Positions 1 through 5,301 of a stretch of DNA of 5,910 nucleotides are shown here, piece by piece; position 1 is the stretch's first letter, and every line of letters starts with the position of its first letter. The position numbers and the translations under genes were made by a program. A model generated the notes under the pieces. The model was given only the letters and a program-made list of their open reading frames with translations. It had not been told where the DNA came from and searched no databases. The DNA lies in assembly GCA_016932955.1 (NCBI GenBank), contig JAFGBV010000243.1, positions 1 to 5,910 on the forward strand. The letters run 5' to 3'. This DNA is from Anaerolineales bacterium (lineage in GTDB: Bacteria > Chloroflexota > Anaerolineae > Anaerolineales > UBA4823).

Positions 1-132
1 AGCCAGCAGGTTGAGCTTTTCGCGCAGCGAGGACAGGGCGGTATCCACCACTGCATCGCCCAGTACCGCCCTTTGCGCTTCGAGGGCGGCGATGGTCTGC
101 TCGATCTGTTGTCTGGATATCGTTTCTGCCAT
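1..132 (-). CDS. N-terminus of a probable adenylate/guanylate cyclase-type signalling protein (cut by window edge)
   Basis: Only the first 44 residues are visible; the frame is open from the ATG at 132 to the window edge. The peptide starts MAETISRQQIEQTI and continues with the run LEAQRAVLGDAVVDTAL and then LREKLNLL. From memory, this short helical leader (IAALEAQRAxLGDAVVDxALxxLREKL) precedes the class III nucleotide cyclase domain, often followed by AAA ATPase and TPR regions, in many Chloroflexota proteins. No catalytic domain lies inside the window, so the function is inferred from the leader alone. The segment is helical and charged with no signal peptide, consistent with a cytoplasmic protein. 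The ATG at 132 is the only good start: no Shine-Dalgarno precedes it, but a promoter placed to start transcription at this ATG does. An in-frame TTG at 147 is a weaker alternative. It is divergently transcribed from the propeller gene at 365. Confidence 0.68.
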   Translation of the reverse strand, partial: MAETISRQQIEQTIAALEAQRAVLGDAVVDTALSSLREKLNLLA

Positions 133-135
133 ATT

Positions 136-151
136 GATATTGTACAATATC
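136..151. promoter_or_regulatory. Perfect 16-bp palindrome over the -10 box, candidate operator
   Basis: GATATTGTACAATATC is identical to its own reverse complement over all 16 bases; the next pair outwards does not match. It contains the whole minus-strand -10 box and ends 3 bases before the ATG at 132. A dimeric helix-turn-helix repressor bound here would block RNA polymerase directly. The size and symmetry fit such an operator, but no regulator gene is visible and I do not recognise the site as that of a named family. Confidence 0.45.
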
Positions 152-167
152 CGCAGTGCGCTCGCAA
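139..167 (-). promoter_or_regulatory. Sigma-70-like promoter giving a leaderless transcript of the cyclase-type gene
   Basis: On the minus strand, a -35 box TTGCGA (167-162, 4 of 6 matches to TTGACA) is followed by exactly 17 bp and a -10 box TACAAT (144-139, 5 of 6 matches to TATAAT). Six bases separate the -10 box from the A of the ATG at 132, so the predicted transcription start is the start codon itself. The missing Shine-Dalgarno before this ATG agrees with leaderless expression. This is pattern matching only; no start site has been measured. Confidence 0.5.
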
Positions 168-249
168 TGAGGGGTTGAATGCGGGTGGGGAGTGTCAAGT
201 CTTTCCAATGAACAGCGTGAACCCAACGTGTGCATGCGATTTATGCCAC

Positions 250-278
250 GTGACATATTGACTGTATTATGTGATAAT
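250..278 (+). promoter_or_regulatory. Extended -10 promoter for the propeller gene (upstream candidate)
   Basis: A -35 box GTGACA (250-255, 5 of 6) and a -10 box GATAAT (273-278, 5 of 6) are separated by exactly 17 bp, and TG at 270-271 gives an extended -10 (TGTGATAAT). Transcription would start near 285, giving a leader of about 80 nt before the ATG at 365. This is the best-matched plus-strand promoter in the divergent intergenic region. Confidence 0.5.
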
Positions 279-326
279 TGATGCAGTGTTGGCTCGCATT
301 GGAGTGGCTTTTTTGTATGATTCAGG

Positions 327-335
327 TGAGATAAT
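327..335 (+). promoter_or_regulatory. Second extended -10 element (TGAGATAAT), weaker promoter candidate
   Basis: TGAGATAAT closely resembles the extended -10 at 270-278. The sequence 17 bp upstream (307-312, GCTTTT) is a poor -35 box, so it would depend on the extended -10 contact. A start near 342 would give a leader of only about 23 nt, still containing the ribosome binding site. Confidence 0.25.
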
Positions 336-352
336 CAATATATTCCCAACAT

Positions 353-360
353 AAGGAGGG
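353..360 (+). promoter_or_regulatory. Strong ribosome binding site of the propeller gene
   Basis: AAGGAGGG is a near-perfect Shine-Dalgarno sequence, 4 bases from the end of the motif to the ATG at 365. It fixes that ATG as the start and suggests efficient translation. Confidence 0.85.
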
Positions 361-364
361 GAAG

Positions 365-1720
365 ATGAGTATTTCCAGGCGAAAGCGAAATTTCACGTTT
401 TTAGTTTGTATCCTCTTGACGATCGGGCTGGTATTGCCTGCGATGAGGCCGGTGGAGGCAGGAGGCTTGGGGGGCCAGGGGATCAGCGGGAATGTAACGC
501 TAGACCCGGCATTTGACGGTGATGGGCTGGTGGTCTCAGACCTCTCTGGCGGGGATGAATATGCCTATGCAATGGCATTGCAGCCGGACGGGAAAATACT
601 CATGGCGGGATTTGTGGGAGTAATCGGCGGTCAAAAGGATATTGCCCTGGCACGCTACAATCCAGATGGCACGTTGGATACCACCTTTAGTGAAGATGGT
701 TGGGCCAGTGCAGATATCGGTTTTTCCGATGAGGTGTATGGCTTGGCATTACAGGCGGATGGCAAGGTGGTGGTGGTTGGTTCCACCTTTGATGGAAATG
801 AGACGTCAAACCTGACCCTGGTGCGCTTTAACCCGGATGGAACATTGGATACTACCTTTGGCGTTGATGGCGTGGTCACAAGTGTTAGCACGGCTGGATT
901 TGCTGTTGCATTGCAAGGTGATGGCAAGATCGTGGTGTGTGGGGTTCGCGGCGGCGACTTCCTGTTAGCGCGCTTCACCCTGGATGGCTCTCCGGATACT
1001 ACTTTTGACAGTGATGGCTGGCTCACCACCGACTTTGGCAATACCGAATTTGGCCAAGCAGTGGCTTTACAGGCAGATGGGAAGATCCTGGCAGGCGGAT
1101 ATACTTATTATGACATCTATTCGGACTTTGCCCTGGCGCGTTATAACACTGACGGCAGCCTGGATACAAGCTTCAGCAGTGATGGCAAAGTGATAACCGA
1201 TTTCTCTGGCGGCAGCGATAAAATTTCTGACGTGACTGTGCAGCCCAATGGGATGATCCTGGCTGTGGGTTATGCCGTAACGGACCAGGTGGAGAACTTT
1301 GCCCTGGCGCGCTATACCCCGGATGGAGAATTGGATGCCAGCTTCGATGGTGATGGTATGGTCACCACCGCGTTCCCCGGCACAGGCGCTTATGGCGAGG
1401 CTGTAGCCTTGCAGCCGGATGGGAAGATCGTTGTGGCTGGGTGGTGGTTCGGCCTGGCTTCGATGGATTTTGCATTGGCGCGCTATAACTCCAACGGCTC
1501 ACTGGATGCAACATTCGATGAGGATGGCAAGTTGACCACAGATTTTGGTGGCAGCGAGGATGAGGGTTTGAGCATAGCCTTGCAGGGGGATGGGAAAATA
1601 GTGATTGGCGGATATGTGGTGGATACGAATATCTGGGAGGTGGATTTTGCCCTGGCGCGCTATCTTGTTGAAGGCGAGGAGTACTTCACCATTATTAGCA
1701 TCCCATTGGTGTTCAAGTAA
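365..1720 (+). CDS. Secreted seven-bladed delta-60 repeat (DUF5122) beta-propeller protein
   Basis: The 451-residue protein has a clear Sec signal peptide: basic SRRKR at 4-8, a hydrophobic core at about 10-27, and a likely cleavage after VEA at residue 32. Residues 46-437 are seven tandem delta-60 repeats (TIGR02608/DUF5122 type). Each runs LDxxFxxDG, ALQxDGKI and FALARYNxDG; the LDxxF motifs start at 46, 104, 161, 210, 266, 323 and 380, and seven LARY motifs follow at 95 to 430. Seven complete units fit one closed seven-bladed propeller, normally a binding or scaffold fold. No catalytic motif is visible. The third unit is about 8 residues shorter than the others (49 against 56-58). The protein ends SIPLVFK, a tail shared with two other frames here. 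The gene stands alone, with its own promoter, a strong ribosome binding site and a terminator. The fold is confident; the ligand is unknown. Confidence 0.93.
   Translation: MSISRRKRNFTFLVCILLTIGLVLPAMRPVEAGGLGGQGISGNVTLDPAFDGDGLVVSDLSGGDEYAYAMALQPDGKILMAGFVGVIGGQKDIALARYNPDGTLDTTFSEDGWASADIGFSDEVYGLALQADGKVVVVGSTFDGNETSNLTLVRFNPDGTLDTTFGVDGVVTSVSTAGFAVALQGDGKIVVCGVRGGDFLLARFTLDGSPDTTFDSDGWLTTDFGNTEFGQAVALQADGKILAGGYTYYDIYSDFALARYNTDGSLDTSFSSDGKVITDFSGGSDKISDVTVQPNGMILAVGYAVTDQVENFALARYTPDGELDASFDGDGMVTTAFPGTGAYGEAVALQPDGKIVVAGWWFGLASMDFALARYNSNGSLDATFDEDGKLTTDFGGSEDEGLSIALQGDGKIVIGGYVVDTNIWEVDFALARYLVEGEEYFTIISIPLVFK
500..1675 (+). repeat. Seven tandem coding repeats of about 147-174 bp (delta-60 units)
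   Basis: Units start near 500, 674, 845, 992, 1160, 1331 and 1502. Similarity persists at DNA level in the later units: the 18-mer TTTGCCCTGGCGCGCTAT is exact at 1298-1315 and 1646-1663, has one mismatch at 1127-1144 and two at 1469-1486. Such identity at synonymous positions suggests that units 4-7 arose by relatively recent internal duplication or have been homogenised by recombination. Confidence 0.85.
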
Positions 1721-1741
1721 GCCAGCTCCTGACGATAGATT

Positions 1742-1790
1742 AAACCACGAGGGTGAAGCGACGGAATACCTGCTTCACCCTTGTGTGTTT
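1742..1790. terminator. Strong hairpin, probable bidirectional terminator between convergent transcripts
   Basis: Bases 1746-1759 (CACGAGGGTGAAGC) pair with 1772-1785 (GCTTCACCCTTGTG) in a 14-bp stem with one G-U pair and a 12-nt loop. With U1786 bulged out, the stem continues through C1745-G1787 into AAA (1742-1744) paired with TTT (1788-1790), which puts a short T-rich end on both strands. It lies 21 bases after the propeller stop codon and could also end the minus-strand operon arriving from the other side. The T tracts are short, so efficiency is uncertain. Confidence 0.7.
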
Positions 1791-1797
1791 GGGCGTC

Positions 1798-1944
1798 TCA
1801 TTTATTAACGAGCGGTAAGTAGATATCGTTGGAAGCGATGCCGGCGGGAAAATTGAACACCACCCCATCTTCCTCCTGCGGGCGGAGTGGCTCGCTGGCA
1901 GCAAGCTCAAAAATTTCGGATGTGGTGTAATCAGCGGCGCGGAG
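1798..1944 (-). pseudogene. Start-less remnant of a secreted protein, 48 codons ending in the IYLPLVNK tail
   Basis: On the minus strand an open frame of 48 codons runs from just after a TAA (1947-1945) to a TGA (1800-1798). The peptide looks like real protein rather than noise: it starts LRAADYTTSEIFEL, has SEPLRPQEEDGVVFNFPAG in the middle, and ends NDIYLPLVNK. The tail matches the C-termini of the two secreted proteins in this window. There is no ATG, GTG or TTG start in its first half. The same frame continues upstream through stops at 1945 and 1954 to a nine-codon ORF (MNGYDLLK, ATG at 1980) and then to the stop codon of the GH31 gene. I read it as the surviving 3' end of a decayed gene for an exported protein; the family of the missing part is not recognisable. 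An alternative is a former C-terminal extension of the GH31 protein, since the frame is the same, but that enzyme has no signal peptide. Confidence 0.55.
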
Positions 1945-1989
1945 TTACGGCGCTCATTTTAAGAGATCGTAGCCGTTCATGTGGATAAT

Positions 1990-4380
1990 TTATTCCAGCT
2001 CCAGAACAACCTTTTCCACCTCTTCGCCGGGGAGGGGCTCGCTGAGGGGGTGCTTCTTGCCATTGAGGCGCAGGCTGCGCACCTGGATGGCATGGGGTTG
2101 GAGGATTATCTGCGGATAGGAGAAGGGGTAAGTGCCTTGGAAGGAGCGCTCCAGCTTGATTTGATCGCCTTTGCGGGCAACCCGCCATTGCTCCAGGCGC
2201 CATTCATCGTAGCCATCGCCTGCGTCGAGATAAAGGTTGTTCTGGGTGGGGGAGGTGGCAGGCGGGTAGAGATGCAGCTCGAGGGTCTCGCCTTTCTGCA
2301 TCGGCAGCAGGGCGCCAGCTTTGACCAGGATGGGGATGCGCTCTAGCGGGGCGGGGATCTCGACCTGCCCAGGGCCGCTTAAACGCTGATCGTCCCAGAT
2401 GTGGTACCAGTCACCGGGGGGGAGGGTTAATTTCCGTGATGTGGCGCCTTCTTCGAGGATTGGGGCGACCAGTAGGGCTTCGCCAAGCAAGAACTGGTCA
2501 TTGATTTCCCACAGGGCGGGATTGGCAGGGTCAGACCAGAAGAGGGGGCGCACAGGAGGAGTGCCGGATTGGTGGGCCTGCCAGGCGAGGGTGTAGAGGT
2601 AGGGCAGCAGGCGCTGGCGAAGGTGCAGAAAGTGGCGCACGATGCTGGTGGTGGGCTCACCGTAAACCCAGGGCTCGCGGCGGGAGGTGCCGACGGCAGA
2701 GTGAGTGCGGAAGAAGGGCAGGAAGGCGCTGAGTTGGAACCAGCGCAGGTAAAGCTCAGCGGAGGGGTCGCCGCTGAAACCGCCGATATCGGGGCCGCTG
2801 AAGGAATGTCCGGAGAGGCTGAGACCGAGGATGGTGGCAACCGTCTGGCGCAGTGAAGCCCAGGAGGTTGCCGTATCGCCGGTCCAGTTCCAGGCATAGC
2901 GCTGCAGGCCAGCCCAGCCGGCGCGGGAGAACAGCCAGGGACGTTTATCAGGGTCAAGGGTGCGCAGGGCATCGCGGGCAGCGCGGTTCATCAGCAGAGC
3001 GTAAAGGTTGTGCGCTTCGAGGTGGTCGCCGCCGCGGCCTTCCATGTTGTGGCGGGCGGTGGTGGGGAGGGAGGTTTCGCCCCAGGCGGCGAAGGAGGCG
3101 GGCTCGTTCATGTCGTGCCAGAAGCCTGCCACGCCCAGGTCGAGGAAGGTCTGGTATTGCTCGCCCCACCACTGGCGGACAGCGGGATTGGTGAAATCGG
3201 GGTAGGCAGACCAACCGGGCCAGACCAGGCCGTGGAGAGGCTTGCCATTGGGCATGGCAACATAAGCGTTTTGCTTGATGCCCTCCTGGTACAGGGGATA
3301 CTGGCGGTCTTGCTTGATGCCGGGATCGAGGATGGTGACAACCCGAACGTTCTTCTCTGCCAGGGCAGTGATCTGGCTCTCCGGATCGGCGAAGCGCTGC
3401 GGGTGGAAGGTAAAAACGCGGAAGCCGTCCATGTAATCGATATCGAGGTGGATGGCGCTGAGGGGCAGGTCGCGCTGTTCAAAGCCAGCGACGACCTCGT
3501 TAATCTCCTGCCAGGAGTGGTAGCCCCAGCGGCACTGGTGGTATCCGAAAGCCCAGCGGGGAGGCAGGAAAGGCCTGCCAGTGAGGTCGGTGTAGGTAGC
3601 GGTGATCTCATCAGGTGAGCCACTGATGAAGTAGTAACGCAACGCACCGCGCTCGAATTGGGCGCGGGCGTGATCGTCGAAGGTGAAGGCGCCGCGGTGC
3701 GGGTTCTCGAAAAAGACGGCATAGCAACCCTGCTGGTGAACGCCCCAATAGACGGGGGTGCAGATGTAAAGCGGATCTTTGCCGGGACCATAGGAGCCGC
3801 CGGGGTCACTGTTCCACATGCGGTATGAGCCAGGGCGCAAGTTAAAAGGCGCGGCGCGCTCGCCCAGGCCGTAGAGGTGTTCTTCAGGTCGCAGGGAGGA
3901 GGTGAGAGTCCAGGAATCGCCCTGGCGCATGGGCGGGAGGTCGTGGCGTAAGAGCAGGTGATCGGGATTGGTGAACTGGATGCTGCCGTTGTTAGCAACG
4001 GTGATGGTGAGGGCAGGGCTGCTGATCTGGATGGATGAGTCGCCGTGATGATACTGGATAGGCATCTCAGGCCACTGGCTGCGGGCGATGGCGTAGGGGA
4101 TGGGCAGCAAGCCCGGCTGCCAGGTGAGGCGGGCGAGGTTGGGGGCAAGGAAGACGATTTCCACTTCGGCGTTATCGAATTGAACCTGGATGCCGGAGGG
4201 GATGGGTTGGTAGGCCGTGCGGTTGGCAGGAGGCACAGGCGCAGGAGCGGTCTGGTTGGGTGTGGGCGCTTCGAGGCGGTCGCGCAGGAGGGAATAGCGC
4301 AGGGTACGCAGTGCGGGGCCGAGGCCGATGGCGCGCAGGGCAAAGAGGGCTTTGGAGAAGGTGGTGTGTTGGGTAGGCAT
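1990..4380 (-). CDS. GH31 family alpha-glucosidase-type glycoside hydrolase
   Basis: The 796-residue product is a retaining glycoside hydrolase of family 31, most like alpha-glucosidases that release glucose from the non-reducing end of alpha-glucans. After a basic helical N-terminus and a Pro/Ala linker (to about 60), an N-terminal beta-sandwich runs to about 260 and includes EEHLYGLGER. The TIM barrel holds LDIDYM (312-317), TILDPGIK (349-356), the nucleophile motif GFWHDMNEP (D423), the acid/base motif WTGD (D502), PDIGGF (530-535) and FFRTHS (H560); all key residues are intact. C-terminal beta domains follow (about 610-796). There is no signal peptide, so it is predicted to be cytoplasmic. 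I chose the ATG at 4380 over one at 4407 because AAGGAA precedes it at 4389-4384 and the longer start would overlap the upstream gene with no ribosome binding site. It is the last gene of a three-gene operon, 7 nt behind the deacetylase. Specificity (glucose or xylose, which linkage) is not resolved. Confidence 0.93.
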   Translation of the reverse strand: MPTQHTTFSKALFALRAIGLGPALRTLRYSLLRDRLEAPTPNQTAPAPVPPANRTAYQPIPSGIQVQFDNAEVEIVFLAPNLARLTWQPGLLPIPYAIARSQWPEMPIQYHHGDSSIQISSPALTITVANNGSIQFTNPDHLLLRHDLPPMRQGDSWTLTSSLRPEEHLYGLGERAAPFNLRPGSYRMWNSDPGGSYGPGKDPLYICTPVYWGVHQQGCYAVFFENPHRGAFTFDDHARAQFERGALRYYFISGSPDEITATYTDLTGRPFLPPRWAFGYHQCRWGYHSWQEINEVVAGFEQRDLPLSAIHLDIDYMDGFRVFTFHPQRFADPESQITALAEKNVRVVTILDPGIKQDRQYPLYQEGIKQNAYVAMPNGKPLHGLVWPGWSAYPDFTNPAVRQWWGEQYQTFLDLGVAGFWHDMNEPASFAAWGETSLPTTARHNMEGRGGDHLEAHNLYALLMNRAARDALRTLDPDKRPWLFSRAGWAGLQRYAWNWTGDTATSWASLRQTVATILGLSLSGHSFSGPDIGGFSGDPSAELYLRWFQLSAFLPFFRTHSAVGTSRREPWVYGEPTTSIVRHFLHLRQRLLPYLYTLAWQAHQSGTPPVRPLFWSDPANPALWEINDQFLLGEALLVAPILEEGATSRKLTLPPGDWYHIWDDQRLSGPGQVEIPAPLERIPILVKAGALLPMQKGETLELHLYPPATSPTQNNLYLDAGDGYDEWRLEQWRVARKGDQIKLERSFQGTYPFSYPQIILQPHAIQVRSLRLNGKKHPLSEPLPGEEVEKVVLELE

Positions 4381-4383
4381 GGG

Positions 4384-4389
4384 TTCCTT
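4384..4389 (-). promoter_or_regulatory. Ribosome binding site of the GH31 gene, overlapping the deacetylase stop codon
   Basis: On the minus strand the junction reads TAAGGAACCCATG. The AA of the deacetylase stop codon (TAA, 4390-4388) is also the start of the AAGGAA site, 3 bases from the ATG at 4380. This arrangement favours translational coupling, with ribosomes ending on the first gene re-initiating on the second, and it decides the GH31 start. Confidence 0.7.
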
Positions 4390-5281
4390 ATCTGGCTCGC
4401 ATCGCATCGCGCAGCAGACGGTATCCGATCACATGGACGCCGCGCTGCTGCAGGAAACGGCGCATTTCTTCATTGCAGAAATTCTGGTAATCGCCGAGGC
4501 GGCTGCGCCAATCGGGGGCAATGGCGTGCAGCTCAGGGGTATCGATGGAGGGGTGGATGACGAAGTGGGTGATGCCGGCAGGGATCTGATCGAGGCAGTC
4601 CTGGGTGACCTGCATGCGGTTATCGGGTTGGTCGAGGGGAGCTCCGGCGACATGGTCGATCAGGGGAATGCCCTGATCTTCGAAGGCGGCAAGGGATTGG
4701 GCGGCGAAGCGGGCGGTTTCTTGGTCCATACCGATGGAAAGGAAACCGCTCTCATCCAGGCGGGGGATCATGGGCGGCAGGCCGAATTGAAGCGCAACCT
4801 GAACGTAGATGGGGATGAGGCGGGGGTGGCCGACGGTGCCCATGTGAGTATCGACGTGGGTGACATCGATGCCTGCAGCGAGGGCGCGCTGTACCTGGGC
4901 AGCCAGCTCCGCCTGGACGGCAGCGGGAGAAGCCTGGGCGTGGACAGCGGAGGTAGTGCGGTGGAGGTAGCCTTCTTCATCGATCAGGCCGCTGGCGGTG
5001 TCGCGGGTGGAGATAGGCCCCCAGCGGTAGAGGTCCCACTCGCTGTTGAGGGTGGCGTGGACGCCCATGTCGGCCTGCGGATTCTGGCGGCAGAAATCGG
5101 CCACAGCAGGGAACCAGGGGCAGGGCACCATGGTAGCGGCAGAGGAGATGATGCCAAAATCGACCAGGTGGGCATAGGCGGCGACGGAGGCGTGGCACAT
5201 GCCTATATCGTCGGTGTGGATGATAACCAGGCGGTCGCGGTCGCTGAAGCCGAGTTTTTTGAGGTAAGGATTGGGGTTCAT
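4388..5281 (-). CDS. ChbG/YdjC-family carbohydrate deacetylase
   Basis: The 297 residues match the ChbG/YdjC family (PF04794), metal-dependent deacetylases that remove an acetyl group from N-acetylated sugars such as chitooligosaccharides. Visible family motifs are IHTDDIGMC with the Asp pair D24/D25 near the N-terminus, GVHATLN with H75, THVDTHMG with D144 and H146, and FVIHPS with H243. By family analogy D25, H75 and H146 would hold the metal, and D24 and H243 would take part in catalysis. The length is typical and the frame is intact. There is no signal peptide or membrane segment, so a cytoplasmic location is expected. The start at 5281 is supported by an AGGAG site 5 bases upstream. It lies 20 nt after a secreted PKD protein gene and 7 nt before GH31, so the three are probably one transcript. 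The described ChbG acts with a GH4 enzyme on beta-linked chitobiose; here the partner is an alpha-glycosidase, so the true substrate may differ. Confidence 0.9.
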   Translation of the reverse strand: MNPNPYLKKLGFSDRDRLVIIHTDDIGMCHASVAAYAHLVDFGIISSAATMVPCPWFPAVADFCRQNPQADMGVHATLNSEWDLYRWGPISTRDTASGLIDEEGYLHRTTSAVHAQASPAAVQAELAAQVQRALAAGIDVTHVDTHMGTVGHPRLIPIYVQVALQFGLPPMIPRLDESGFLSIGMDQETARFAAQSLAAFEDQGIPLIDHVAGAPLDQPDNRMQVTQDCLDQIPAGITHFVIHPSIDTPELHAIAPDWRSRLGDYQNFCNEEMRRFLQQRGVHVIGYRLLRDAMRAR

Positions 5282-5285
5282 AGGG

Positions 5286-5291
5286 TCTCCT
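5286..5291 (-). promoter_or_regulatory. Ribosome binding site of the deacetylase gene
   Basis: AGGAGA on the minus strand (AGGAG at 5291-5287, 5 bases before the ATG at 5281) lies in the 20-nt gap after the PKD gene stop. The gap leaves no room for a separate promoter and terminator, which supports co-transcription from upstream. Confidence 0.75.
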
Positions 5292-5301
5292 GTAATCTTG
5301 G

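Noticed and set aside
73..261. 62-codon plus-strand frame
   Set aside because: It is antisense to the cyclase-type leader at its start and then crosses promoters; no ribosome binding site and no recognisable features.
655..1041. 128-codon minus-strand frame inside the propeller gene
   Set aside because: It is the reverse of the repeat-coding sequence, and its apparent internal repetition simply mirrors the propeller repeats.
1740..1868. 42-codon minus-strand frame with AGGAGG just upstream of its ATG
   Set aside because: The AGGAGG comes from Gln-Glu-Glu codons of the remnant and is only 3 bases from the ATG. The frame runs through the terminator hairpin and the peptide resembles nothing known to me.
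1933..1957. Imperfect GC-rich inverted repeat (AGCGGCG / CGGCGCT) followed by TCATTTT
   Set aside because: It has only about 6 paired bases with a mismatch and a poor T run, and there is no plus-strand transcript to end here; 1742-1790 is far stronger.
3010..3618. 202-codon plus-strand open frame, with shorter neighbours at 2853-3205
   Set aside because: These are antisense to the conserved catalytic barrel of the GH31 gene and resemble no protein family.
3108..4343. 411-codon minus-strand frame inside the GH31 gene
   Set aside because: It is a shifted frame of the GH31 gene, with Ser/Pro/Ala low-complexity composition and no motifs. The GH31 frame has intact catalytic residues.
4381..4407. 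Upstream ATG at 4407 as start of the GH31 gene (nine more residues)
   Set aside because: It has no Shine-Dalgarno and would overlap the deacetylase end by 20 bases, whereas the ATG at 4380 has AAGGAA directly upstream.
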